NCBI GenBank assembly: GCA_963772065.1
Contig: CAVYVZ010000009.1
Location: 620,001-684,000, forward strand
Source of the DNA: CAVYVZ01 sp963772065
GTDB taxonomy: Bacteria; Acidobacteriota; Vicinamibacteria; Vicinamibacterales; UBA2999
Reading direction: 5' to 3'
DNA: 64,000 nucleotides
The notes below the pieces were generated by a model, which did not search any database, was not told the origin of the DNA, and was given only the letters and a program-made list of their open reading frames with translations. This document shows, piece by piece, positions 16,589 through 23,814 of the stretch. Position numbers and translations under genes: made by a program. Positions within the stretch are counted from its first letter, which is position 1. The number at the start of each line of letters is the position of its first letter.

Positions 16589-17595
16589 TCGCGCTGCGTC
16601 ACGGGCGGAAACCACGACGTGAGAAGGCGCGGCAGCAGGCTCTTCCAAGCCGTGTGGTTGTGCCCCTCGGGCGTTTCGATCCACTCGAGCGGCACATGGC
16701 GGGAGGACAGCGCGCCGCGCAGCGCGCGTGCGTCCTCGATCAACGGCTCGTCGTACCCTCCTGCGAGGATCGTCACATGTGGGAGCGCGCCCATGGCGTG
16801 GGCGAGGAGCGACGCGGCCGCCGGCGGAGGGATCGCCGGCGCCACCAGGCCGCAGCGCTGGAATCGAACCGCCGCGTTGAGCGACACGTCGAGCGCGCCC
16901 ATGGTGCTGCGCGAGAAGCCGACAATGCCGCGCCACCCCGCGGCGACCGGGTATCGCCGCTCGATGGCCGGCACGATCTCACCTGCGAACACATAGCCGA
17001 ACATCGAGCCCGCGGCGTAGTCCTCGTGCCGATCGATGCTGTTGATGAAGACCGCCGTGATCGGCGCCATGCGGCCATCGGCGAGGAGTGCGTCGAGCAT
17101 CGCCGGCATGTCGAGCCCCTCGACGGCGATGATGCCGTCGTGGACATACAGGATCGGCAGCGGGCCGGCCGCGTCGTGCGGACGATGCACCCGAACTCGG
17201 CGCGACTCGCCGGCCTTCGAGACGAACGGAACGGTCTCCGTCACCCCGGCGACGGATGGCCGCGGAAGCACCGCGGGCGGCGTGTAGTGGGGCATGCGGA
17301 GCTCGGACCGCAACGCACCCGTCGGGGCCGGCACGTGGCGCGGATTGTGAGGATCGATCTCGAAACGGTCGCGGTACGCGATCAGGTATTCGATGCGTGC
17401 CGCAGGGTCGAGGCGAACTCGCAGCTCGTAGCGCCCGTGGCCGGCGCGCGTCATGAGGCCGGCCGACGGATCCCAGCCGTTGAAGTCGGCCACGATTCGC
17501 GGGGGATCCGACGGATCGCCGGCGGCCACGAACGTCACCTCACGCCCGTCCACGTATGGAGTGGGCCCCGTCTGATCGGTCGCCGCGGCAACCAT
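16528..17595 (-). CDS. Esterase-like alpha/beta hydrolase with N-terminal CBM48-like domain
   Basis: A 355-residue protein. The first ~90 residues look like an Ig-like/CBM48 domain (REVTFVAAGDPSDPPRIVAD, FNGWDP, GRYELRVRLDP, EYLIAYRDRFEIDP). A putative esterase domain of the enterochelin-esterase/esterase D type follows: LPILYVHDGI, a nucleophile elbow GFSRSTMGALD (the usual GxSxGG is altered), GGYDEP and the His region EGHNHTAWKSLLPRLL. In frame upstream of the ATG there is a signal-like stretch (LFARIALLIGMVAAA) without a standard start, so an exported form starting at CTG 17625 is possible. The 3' end overlaps the convergent permease by 61 bases; the last ~20 residues look non-native and a lost stop is possible. 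Confidence 0.72.
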   Translation of the reverse strand: MVAAATDQTGPTPYVDGREVTFVAAGDPSDPPRIVADFNGWDPSAGLMTRAGHGRYELRVRLDPAARIEYLIAYRDRFEIDPHNPRHVPAPTGALRSELRMPHYTPPAVLPRPSVAGVTETVPFVSKAGESRRVRVHRPHDAAGPLPILYVHDGIIAVEGLDMPAMLDALLADGRMAPITAVFINSIDRHEDYAAGSMFGYVFAGEIVPAIERRYPVAAGWRGIVGFSRSTMGALDVSLNAAVRFQRCGLVAPAIPPPAAASLLAHAMGALPHVTILAGGYDEPLIEDARALRGALSSRHVPLEWIETPEGHNHTAWKSLLPRLLTSWFPPVTQRDYSARSAEMGSTRMARRAGR

Positions 17596-17634
17596 CCCGA
17601 TGAGCAGAGCGATGCGCGCGAACAGGCGACGATC

Positions 17635-20295
17635 TTACATGGAGTTCAGCACACGGGTCGGGTCGACGCGCACCGCTCGGCGAGCGGGCAGCAGGGTGGC
17701 GACGAGCGCCACGACGGTCAGCACCGCAACTACCGCCGCAAAGGTGAGCGGATCCGTCGTGGTGACTCCGTGCACGTACGCGGCGAGCAGGCGTGACGAG
17801 GCGTACACCGCAGCAAGTCCGAGCGCGATGCCGATCGCGACCGGGTGCATCCCTTGGAGCAGGACCAGCCGGACGACGTCGACGCCCTTCGCGCCGAGCG
17901 CCATTCGAATGCCGATCTCATGCTGCCGATGCGTGACGAAGTACCCGATCACGCCGTAGACGCCGATCGCCGACAGCACGAGGCCGATCGCGCCGAGCAT
18001 CAGCATCAGCAGCGTATTGAAGCGAGCCTGCGCGACCGATGCCTGCAGCCGCTGTTCCATCGAGCGCACCTGGTAAATCGGCAGCGTCGAGTCCACGCGC
18101 TTCACCGCCGCGCGTGCGGCGGGAATCAAGGCCGAGGCGTCACCCGTGCGGCTGCGCGCGACGACCGTCATGCTCCGTTGAATCCAGGTCCAGGCCACAT
18201 CGGGCGCCTGCGCGATCGGCAGAAAGAACTCGGGACGCGCCTCCTGTGCCGGTCCGCGGGATCGCATGTTGCCCACGACGCCGACGATCGTTCTCCAGCC
18301 GGGCTGCCCTGGCGTGCCGTCGCAGCAGGCGAAGCGCTTTCCGAGAGGGTCTTCGCCCGGGAACAGCGCGCGAGCCGCGGCTTCGTTGACCACCGCCACA
18401 CGCGGCCCACCGCGGCGATCGCTGGCAGAGAACAGCCGCCCGCGCCGGAGCGGCATCCGCATCGTCCGAGGGTAATTCAACGTCACGATGGCCAGGCGCG
18501 CGTTGACGAAGTTCTCCGTGTCGGGTGGTTTGCCTTCGGCCAGCAGGCCATTGCCGTTGTCGCCTGGCGTCATCGGTACGCCGGTGGAGGCACCGGCGCT
18601 CTCGACGCCCGGTGTGGCGGACAGCGCGTCGGCGATTTCCTCGAAGGCGAGCACGACGCGCTCCGGACCCTGGTAGTGCGCCGCCGGCAGTGTGACGCGC
18701 GCGGTGAGCAGCCCGCGCGGATCGAAGCCGGGATCCACGCGCTGGAGATGGAGCGCGCTGCGAATGAGCAATCCGGCGCCGACGAGGAGGACGATGGCAA
18801 GGCCCACTTCCGCCGCGACGAGCAGCGTCCGGAGACGGTCGTGGCCGGCGGTGCCCGAGCGGCCGCCCTCGTTCAAGGTGCCGTGAAGGTCGGTGCGTGC
18901 GGCGCGCAGCGCGGGCGCGAGGCCGGCGACCAGCGCGCTGAAGATCGCCGAGCCGAGCGCGAAGGCGAGCGCCACGCCGTCCAATCGTGCCTGCTCGAGA
19001 CGCGGGACGCCTTCAGGAGTCGCGGCGACAAGCGCCGGCACCGCCAGCCAGGCGACGCCGACGCCCAGCGCCGCGCCGGTGGCCGCGAGGACAACTGTTT
19101 CCGTCAGCAGTTGCCGCACGATGCGTCCGCGGCCGGCGCCGATCGCGGCACGCAGCGCGATCTCCTTTCTCCGGACTCCACCGCGCGCGAGCAGCAGGTT
19201 CGCGACGTTACCGCACGCGATCAGCAGCACGAGCACGACCGCGCCGAGCAGCACGAGCAGCCGCTGCCGGTAGTCGCCGACCATCCTCCGATGGAGCGGC
19301 TCGGCGATCCCCTGGTTGATCTGCTGGTCGTTCGGACTCCGGGCCTGCACCTGGGCGTAGACGGTGCGCAGCTCGGCGTTCGCCTGATCGAGCGACGTGC
19401 CCGGCGCGAGACGTCCGATGACGTTCAGATAGTGTTCATCGTGCTCCGCGAGCTGCACCGGCGTGAACGCCACCGGCGTCCAGAGCTCCTCCGAGGAGGT
19501 CGTGACGTCGAACTGCGACGGCATGACGCCGATGATCGTATGGGCCACTGCGTTCAGGGTCAGCTCCTGGCCGACGACGCGTGGGTCTGCGCCGAACCGC
19601 CGCGTCCACAGTCGATGACTGAGCACCACGACGCGATCGTTCCCCGGCGTGTCCTCCTCGCGCGTGAAGACGCGGCCGTGCAGCGGGCGGATGCCGAGGA
19701 CCTCGAACCAGGTGTACGTGACGCGGCTGCCGATGACGCGCTCAGGCACGTCGCCGATCGACAGATTGAAGCTGAAGCCCTGCTCCGCGGCGAGCGCCGA
19801 GAAGGACGTCGCGTTCGTGCGCCAGTCGTGGAAGTTGCCCACGGACGCGTCGGAGCCTTGCCCTTCCCACTCTTCGCCGACCACCACCACGCGGTGTGGA
19901 TCGGGGAAGGGCAGCGGCCGCAGCACCACGGCATGCACGACACTGAAGATGGCGGTTGTGGCGCCGATGCCGAGCGCCAGCGTGATCGCTGCCGTCACGG
20001 CGAAGCCGGGCGCTCTTCCCAACTGACGCGCGGCGAAGCGCACGTCGTCGCGGAGTTCGTCGATCCACTGCGTGAGTCGCATGTCACGGTCTCTCTTTCG
20101 GCCAATGTCGACGCATGTCCGCTTCAGTCGCTGGAGGTCGCCGATGCGGCTGAGCGCCTGGTCTCGCGCGCTGGCCGGGTCGATTCCGCGCGCGATGAGC
20201 TCGCGCGCGCGCATCTCGACGTGGAAGGCGAGCTCGTCGTCGACTTCCTGATTGAGCGGGACGCGCCACAGCCACGAACGAAGGGACCTTTTCAT
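17635..20295 (-). CDS. ADOP-family orphan permease (third gene of the minus-strand PadR operon)
   Basis: An 886-residue protein with the duplicated MacB/FtsX layout. The cytosolic lead is of a different type from the 11.4 kb genes: SLRSWLWRVPLNQEVDDEL, ARGIDPASARDQALSRIGDL, DELRDDVRFAARQL. A helix with TLALGIGATTAIFSVVHAVV follows, then FtsX block 1 (GGVRRKEIALRAAIGAGRGR, IVRQLLTETVVLAATGAALG) and block 2 (HEIGIRMALGAKGVDVVRLV). It ends LPARRAVRVDPTRVLNSM. The start ATG overlaps the stop of the preceding permease (ATGA). Its first ~266 bases are almost identical to those of that neighbour. No ATPase gene is adjacent; function unproven. Confidence 0.88.
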   Translation of the reverse strand: MKRSLRSWLWRVPLNQEVDDELAFHVEMRARELIARGIDPASARDQALSRIGDLQRLKRTCVDIGRKRDRDMRLTQWIDELRDDVRFAARQLGRAPGFAVTAAITLALGIGATTAIFSVVHAVVLRPLPFPDPHRVVVVGEEWEGQGSDASVGNFHDWRTNATSFSALAAEQGFSFNLSIGDVPERVIGSRVTYTWFEVLGIRPLHGRVFTREEDTPGNDRVVVLSHRLWTRRFGADPRVVGQELTLNAVAHTIIGVMPSQFDVTTSSEELWTPVAFTPVQLAEHDEHYLNVIGRLAPGTSLDQANAELRTVYAQVQARSPNDQQINQGIAEPLHRRMVGDYRQRLLVLLGAVVLVLLIACGNVANLLLARGGVRRKEIALRAAIGAGRGRIVRQLLTETVVLAATGAALGVGVAWLAVPALVAATPEGVPRLEQARLDGVALAFALGSAIFSALVAGLAPALRAARTDLHGTLNEGGRSGTAGHDRLRTLLVAAEVGLAIVLLVGAGLLIRSALHLQRVDPGFDPRGLLTARVTLPAAHYQGPERVVLAFEEIADALSATPGVESAGASTGVPMTPGDNGNGLLAEGKPPDTENFVNARLAIVTLNYPRTMRMPLRRGRLFSASDRRGGPRVAVVNEAAARALFPGEDPLGKRFACCDGTPGQPGWRTIVGVVGNMRSRGPAQEARPEFFLPIAQAPDVAWTWIQRSMTVVARSRTGDASALIPAARAAVKRVDSTLPIYQVRSMEQRLQASVAQARFNTLLMLMLGAIGLVLSAIGVYGVIGYFVTHRQHEIGIRMALGAKGVDVVRLVLLQGMHPVAIGIALGLAAVYASSRLLAAYVHGVTTTDPLTFAAVVAVLTVVALVATLLPARRAVRVDPTRVLNSM

Positions 20296-22958
20296 CCGTC
20301 GTTTCGAAACGCGACGACCGGATCGACGCGGGCCGCGCGCAGCGCCGGGCCAATCGTCGCAAGTGCAGCAGTCACCGTCAGGACCGCGGCGACGGCTCCA
20401 AACGTCAACGGGTCGAGCGGCCGCACGCCGTGCAGGAACGTCGAAATCGACCGCGCCAGAGCGGCTGCACCGATGAGGCCGATGACCGCGCCGACCGCAA
20501 TGACCTTTATCGCGCTGGTGAGGACCAGCGCGAGCACGTTGCCAGTGGTCGCGCCGAGTGCAATCCGCACTCCGAACTCGCGGCGGCGCTGCTGAACGGA
20601 GTACACGAGGACCCCGAACACACCAACCATCGCGAGCAGGAGCGCCAGTCCGGCAAACGTTGCTGCTACGATCGCGCGAAAGCGATATCGAGCGGTGGCC
20701 TCGCCCGCGAGATCATCCAGCGTCCTGAAGCGCCTGACCGGCACATTCGCGTCGTGCCGTGCGACGGCCGCGCGAATCGCAGGAGCGAGCGCCTCAGGTG
20801 ACCCTGCGGCCGACCGGACAACGAGAAAGACATCGCCAATCGGGGCCTGTGCCAAAGGCACATAGACCTGCAGCAGATCCGCGGATTCGTCGGGTTCCCC
20901 CTTTACCTGTCGCGCGACTCCCACGACTTCTCGCGCCGTGGTCCATCCGAGCATCTTCGGGCGAATGTCCACGCGCGCACCGATTGGGTTTCTCCCGTGC
21001 AAATACCGACGCGCAAACGCCTCGTTGACGATGCAGACCGGTGAGGCCGAGCCGGTATCGCGATCGGTGAAGGGACGGCCGGTTACGATGCGGATGTCCA
21101 ACGTACGGAAATAGCCGGGACTGGCGACCGAAACGTCGGCGCTGCGGCGATTGGCCGCTGTGAGTGGTGGATCCCCCACAATCTCGAAGGGCCACCGTCC
21201 CAGCTCGGTGGAGCCCCAGGGCAGACTGCTGGCCCACCCGACACTGTGCATGCCTGGGAGCGCGCTCACCTCACGCTCGACGTTCTGGTAGAAGTGCAGA
21301 AGTGCTTGCGCGCTCGGATACCGTGACTGCGGCACGGAGAAATCCAGCGTCAGCACGCTGTTGCCGTCGGCGCGATATCCGGCATCGAAGCTGCCGAGGA
21401 CCAACATGGTGCGCAGCAGCAGCCCCGCGCCGCACAGCAGAAGGACCGCTGCCGCGACCTCTCCGGACGCGAGCGTGGCCCGAAATCCTCGTGCGTCCTG
21501 CGTGATCGATCGGTTGTCCGCCGCGATCGCGTGGACCAGCGACGACCCCGTGGCCTGCCAGGCGGGCATGAGACCAAACAGCACGCCGACGGCCAGCGCC
21601 GCCGCCGCGCAGAACGTCACCACACGACCATCGAACGTCAGCGTGACGGCAGGGGGCAACAATCCGGCCGGGATGAACGCCGGTGCCGCCTGCAGGATTG
21701 CTGCGCCCACGCCGACGCCGAGCGCGCCGCCGAGAGCCGCAAGCACCAGGCTCTCGGTGAGGAGCTGCCGCACGATGCGCGCGCGCCCCGCCCCCAGCGC
21801 CGTACGCACGGCAAGCTCACGCCCTCGCGCGCTCGCGCGGGAAAGGAGCAGGTTGGCGACATTGGCGCAGCACATGAGCAGCACGAATGCAACGACACCG
21901 AGCAGAAAGACCGCCGTGCGCTGCAGCTCTGAGCCGATGATCCCCGTGCGCAAGGCGACGACGGTTACGCCAAGGCCCTTGTTGGTGTCCGGATGCTCTC
22001 GCGCGAGCCGATCGGCAATCACCGACAGGTCGGCCTGAGCGGCCTCCAACGTGACGCCGGGCTTGAGGCGACCAACCACCTCGAACATCCGCAGATCCCG
22101 CTGCTTGAAAACACCGAGCTCCGGCAGAAGCGTCCAGATGCTGGCTGGCCGCGCGAACCGGACGTTGTTCGGAACAACTCCAACGACCGTATGCGGTTGT
22201 CCATTCACACGAAGGTCGCGTCCGATGAGCGAGAGGTCGCCACCAAAGCGCGTGCGCCACAATCCCTCGCTCAACACGACGACCGACGTCTTCGGCCCTT
22301 CGTCGGTTGGCAGAAACGTTCGACCTGCGACAGCCTTCACGCCGAGCGCGTCGAAGAAACCACTGCTGATGATCTGTCGCTCGACGCTCTCGGTGGTGCC
22401 GTCCGGGGCGGCAAGCATCGGTCCGCCGCCGAGTCCGAGCGAAATGGCTGCCATCCTGTCGAACGTGCGGTTCTGCTCGTTCCAGTCGCGCAGATTGAGG
22501 GGCGCGACTGCCATTCGCCGATTCGTCGCACTCCGCTCCCATATCATGACCAGGCGATCGGGCTCAGCGTACGGAAGCGGCCGCATCAACGTCGCATCGG
22601 CCAGCGCGAATATTGCGCTGTTGGCGCCGATGCCGAGCGCAAGCGTGGCAGCCGCCACACATGTGAACCCCCGCGCCTTGGTCAGCTGACGCGCGGCGAA
22701 GCGCACGTCGTCGCGGAGTTCGTCGATCCACTGCGTGAGTCGCATGTCACGGTCTCTCTTTCGGCCAATGTCGACGCATGTCCGCTTCAGTCGCTGGAGG
22801 TCGCCGATGCGGCTGAGCGCCTGGTCTCGCGCGCTGGCCGGGTCGATCCCGCGCGCGATGAGCTCGCGCGTGCGCATCTCGATGTGGAAGGAGAGCTCGT
22901 CATCGACTTCCTGATTGAGCGGGACGCGCCACAGCCACGAACGAAGGGACCGCTTCAT
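20292..22958 (-). CDS. ADOP-family orphan permease (second gene of the minus-strand PadR operon)
   Basis: 888 residues from the ATG at 22958, which overlaps the TGA of the PadR gene; the frame is open further upstream but only across PadR. The N-terminal ~92 residues are nearly the same as in the next permease (about four differences); after RFAARQL the two proteins diverge to ordinary paralogue similarity. Other landmarks: TLALGIGANSAIFALADATL, FtsX block 1 (RGRELAVRTALGAGRARIVR), periplasmic domain 2 (GYFRTLDIRIVTGRPFTDRD) and FtsX block 2 (RREFGVRIALGATTGNVLAL). It ends at VVAFRNDG. A member of the orphan duplicated permease family without an ATP-binding partner. Confidence 0.88.
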   Translation of the reverse strand: MKRSLRSWLWRVPLNQEVDDELSFHIEMRTRELIARGIDPASARDQALSRIGDLQRLKRTCVDIGRKRDRDMRLTQWIDELRDDVRFAARQLTKARGFTCVAAATLALGIGANSAIFALADATLMRPLPYAEPDRLVMIWERSATNRRMAVAPLNLRDWNEQNRTFDRMAAISLGLGGGPMLAAPDGTTESVERQIISSGFFDALGVKAVAGRTFLPTDEGPKTSVVVLSEGLWRTRFGGDLSLIGRDLRVNGQPHTVVGVVPNNVRFARPASIWTLLPELGVFKQRDLRMFEVVGRLKPGVTLEAAQADLSVIADRLAREHPDTNKGLGVTVVALRTGIIGSELQRTAVFLLGVVAFVLLMCCANVANLLLSRASARGRELAVRTALGAGRARIVRQLLTESLVLAALGGALGVGVGAAILQAAPAFIPAGLLPPAVTLTFDGRVVTFCAAAALAVGVLFGLMPAWQATGSSLVHAIAADNRSITQDARGFRATLASGEVAAAVLLLCGAGLLLRTMLVLGSFDAGYRADGNSVLTLDFSVPQSRYPSAQALLHFYQNVEREVSALPGMHSVGWASSLPWGSTELGRWPFEIVGDPPLTAANRRSADVSVASPGYFRTLDIRIVTGRPFTDRDTGSASPVCIVNEAFARRYLHGRNPIGARVDIRPKMLGWTTAREVVGVARQVKGEPDESADLLQVYVPLAQAPIGDVFLVVRSAAGSPEALAPAIRAAVARHDANVPVRRFRTLDDLAGEATARYRFRAIVAATFAGLALLLAMVGVFGVLVYSVQQRRREFGVRIALGATTGNVLALVLTSAIKVIAVGAVIGLIGAAALARSISTFLHGVRPLDPLTFGAVAAVLTVTAALATIGPALRAARVDPVVAFRNDG

Positions 22959-23284
22959 TGCGCCAGGAGCACCTTCGACACGCCCGCCGCGAACCGCTGC
23001 CAGGTCGCGGTTTCGGCTGCCAGCTGCGCGCGGCCTTCGTCGGTCAGGCGATAGAACTTCGCGCGGCGGCCGAGCTCCGAAGAGCCCCACTCGGCTTCGA
23101 TCCAGCCGCGACGCTCCATCCGGTACAGCGCGGGGTAGAGCGAACCCTCTTCGACCAGGACCGCCTCATCTGTCGCCTGTTCGATGAATTGCCCTATTGC
23201 ATACCCGTGACGCGGACACCCGGATAAAGTCTTGAGAATCAAGGCGTCGAGCGTCCCATGTAACAGCGCGTTCGGGTTTTTCAT
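22955..23284 (-). CDS. PadR-family regulator (acidobacterial type)
   Basis: A 109-residue winged-helix protein that fits the acidobacterial PadR family (TIGR03433): LLHGTLDALILKTLSG, RHGYAIGQFIEQAT, VEEGSLYPALYRMERRGWIE, SELGRRAKFYRLTDEGRAQL and a C-terminal helix ATWQRFAAGVSKVLLA. It is the first gene of an operon with two orphan permeases, and the ATGA overlap with the first permease indicates tight coupling. A dense operator (three CTGTTCAGA boxes) sits immediately upstream, so autorepression is likely. GAGAAAGG precedes the ATG as a moderate ribosome-binding site. Effector unknown. Confidence 0.9.
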   Translation of the reverse strand: MKNPNALLHGTLDALILKTLSGCPRHGYAIGQFIEQATDEAVLVEEGSLYPALYRMERRGWIEAEWGSSELGRRAKFYRLTDEGRAQLAAETATWQRFAAGVSKVLLAQ

Positions 23285-23304
23285 GCCGGCCGGTCAGCCT
23301 TTCT

Positions 23305-23354
23305 CTGTTCAGAGTGCCTGTTCAGAATAGGGACTCTGAACAGCGACTTTGAAC
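23305..23354 (-). promoter_or_regulatory. PadR operator with repeated CTGTTCAGA boxes
   Basis: CTGTTCAGAGT (23305-23315) and ACTCTGAACAG (23333-23343) are perfect 11-base inverted arms. A third box CTGTTCAGA lies at 23318-23326 and a degenerate CTTTGAAC at 23347-23354. On the minus strand a TATTCT -10-like hexamer lies inside the array, with TTCAAA 18 bases before it, so a bound repressor would cover the promoter of the PadR gene at 23284. Confidence 0.7.
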
Positions 23355-23451
23355 ATTGCCTAGAGTGTCGAGGCAACGAACCCTTTGACGGCCCCGACCG
23401 TCCAATGGTTCGCGCATCTATGTGCTTAAGGCGTATAGTGCGAAGGCACAC

Positions 23452-23814
23452 ATGGCCGACCGCCTCAACCTGAGCTCGTTCCTGCCGCTCACGCCCGTGT
23501 CGTTCGAGATCCTGCTCGCCCTTGCCGGCGGTGAACAGCACGGCTATGCCGTCATGCTCGACGTGGAACGGCGCACGTCGGGCGCCATCAGCCTGCATGC
23601 AGGATCGCTCTATCGCGCGCTGAATCGGCTCCTCGAGTCGGGACTCATCGAGGAGCTCGACGAACGCCCCGACCCCGAAGAGGACGACGAGCGGCGCCGC
23701 TACTACCGGCTGACCCCGAAGGGCCTCGAAGTCGCGCGCGGCGAGGCCCGCAGGCTCGAGCTGCAGGTCGCCGCCGCCCGAGAGCGGCGGCTGTTGCCTG
23801 GAGGGCGCGCGTGA
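23452..23814 (+). CDS. PadR-family transcriptional regulator
   Basis: A 120-residue protein from the ATG at 23452; the open frame begins at 23422, but the first ten residues overlap the promoter. Motifs: FLPLTPVSFEILLALAGGEQ, HGYAVMLDVE, GSLYRALNRLLESGLIEELD, ERRRYYRLTPKGLEVARGEA. It is most similar in the window to the PadR at 11022. TATAGT at 23434-23439 lies 12 bases before the ATG, leaving a leader of only a few bases. It overlaps the permease gene downstream by GTGA and is divergent from the other PadR operon, so two separately regulated permease operons stand back to back. Confidence 0.88.
   Translation: MADRLNLSSFLPLTPVSFEILLALAGGEQHGYAVMLDVERRTSGAISLHAGSLYRALNRLLESGLIEELDERPDPEEDDERRRYYRLTPKGLEVARGEARRLELQVAAARERRLLPGGRA

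Noticed and set aside
17845..20595. A 916-codon open frame on the plus strand
   Set aside because: It is antisense to two orphan permeases and very rich in Arg, His, Gln and Asp, as expected for a high-GC shadow frame. No family motifs are seen.
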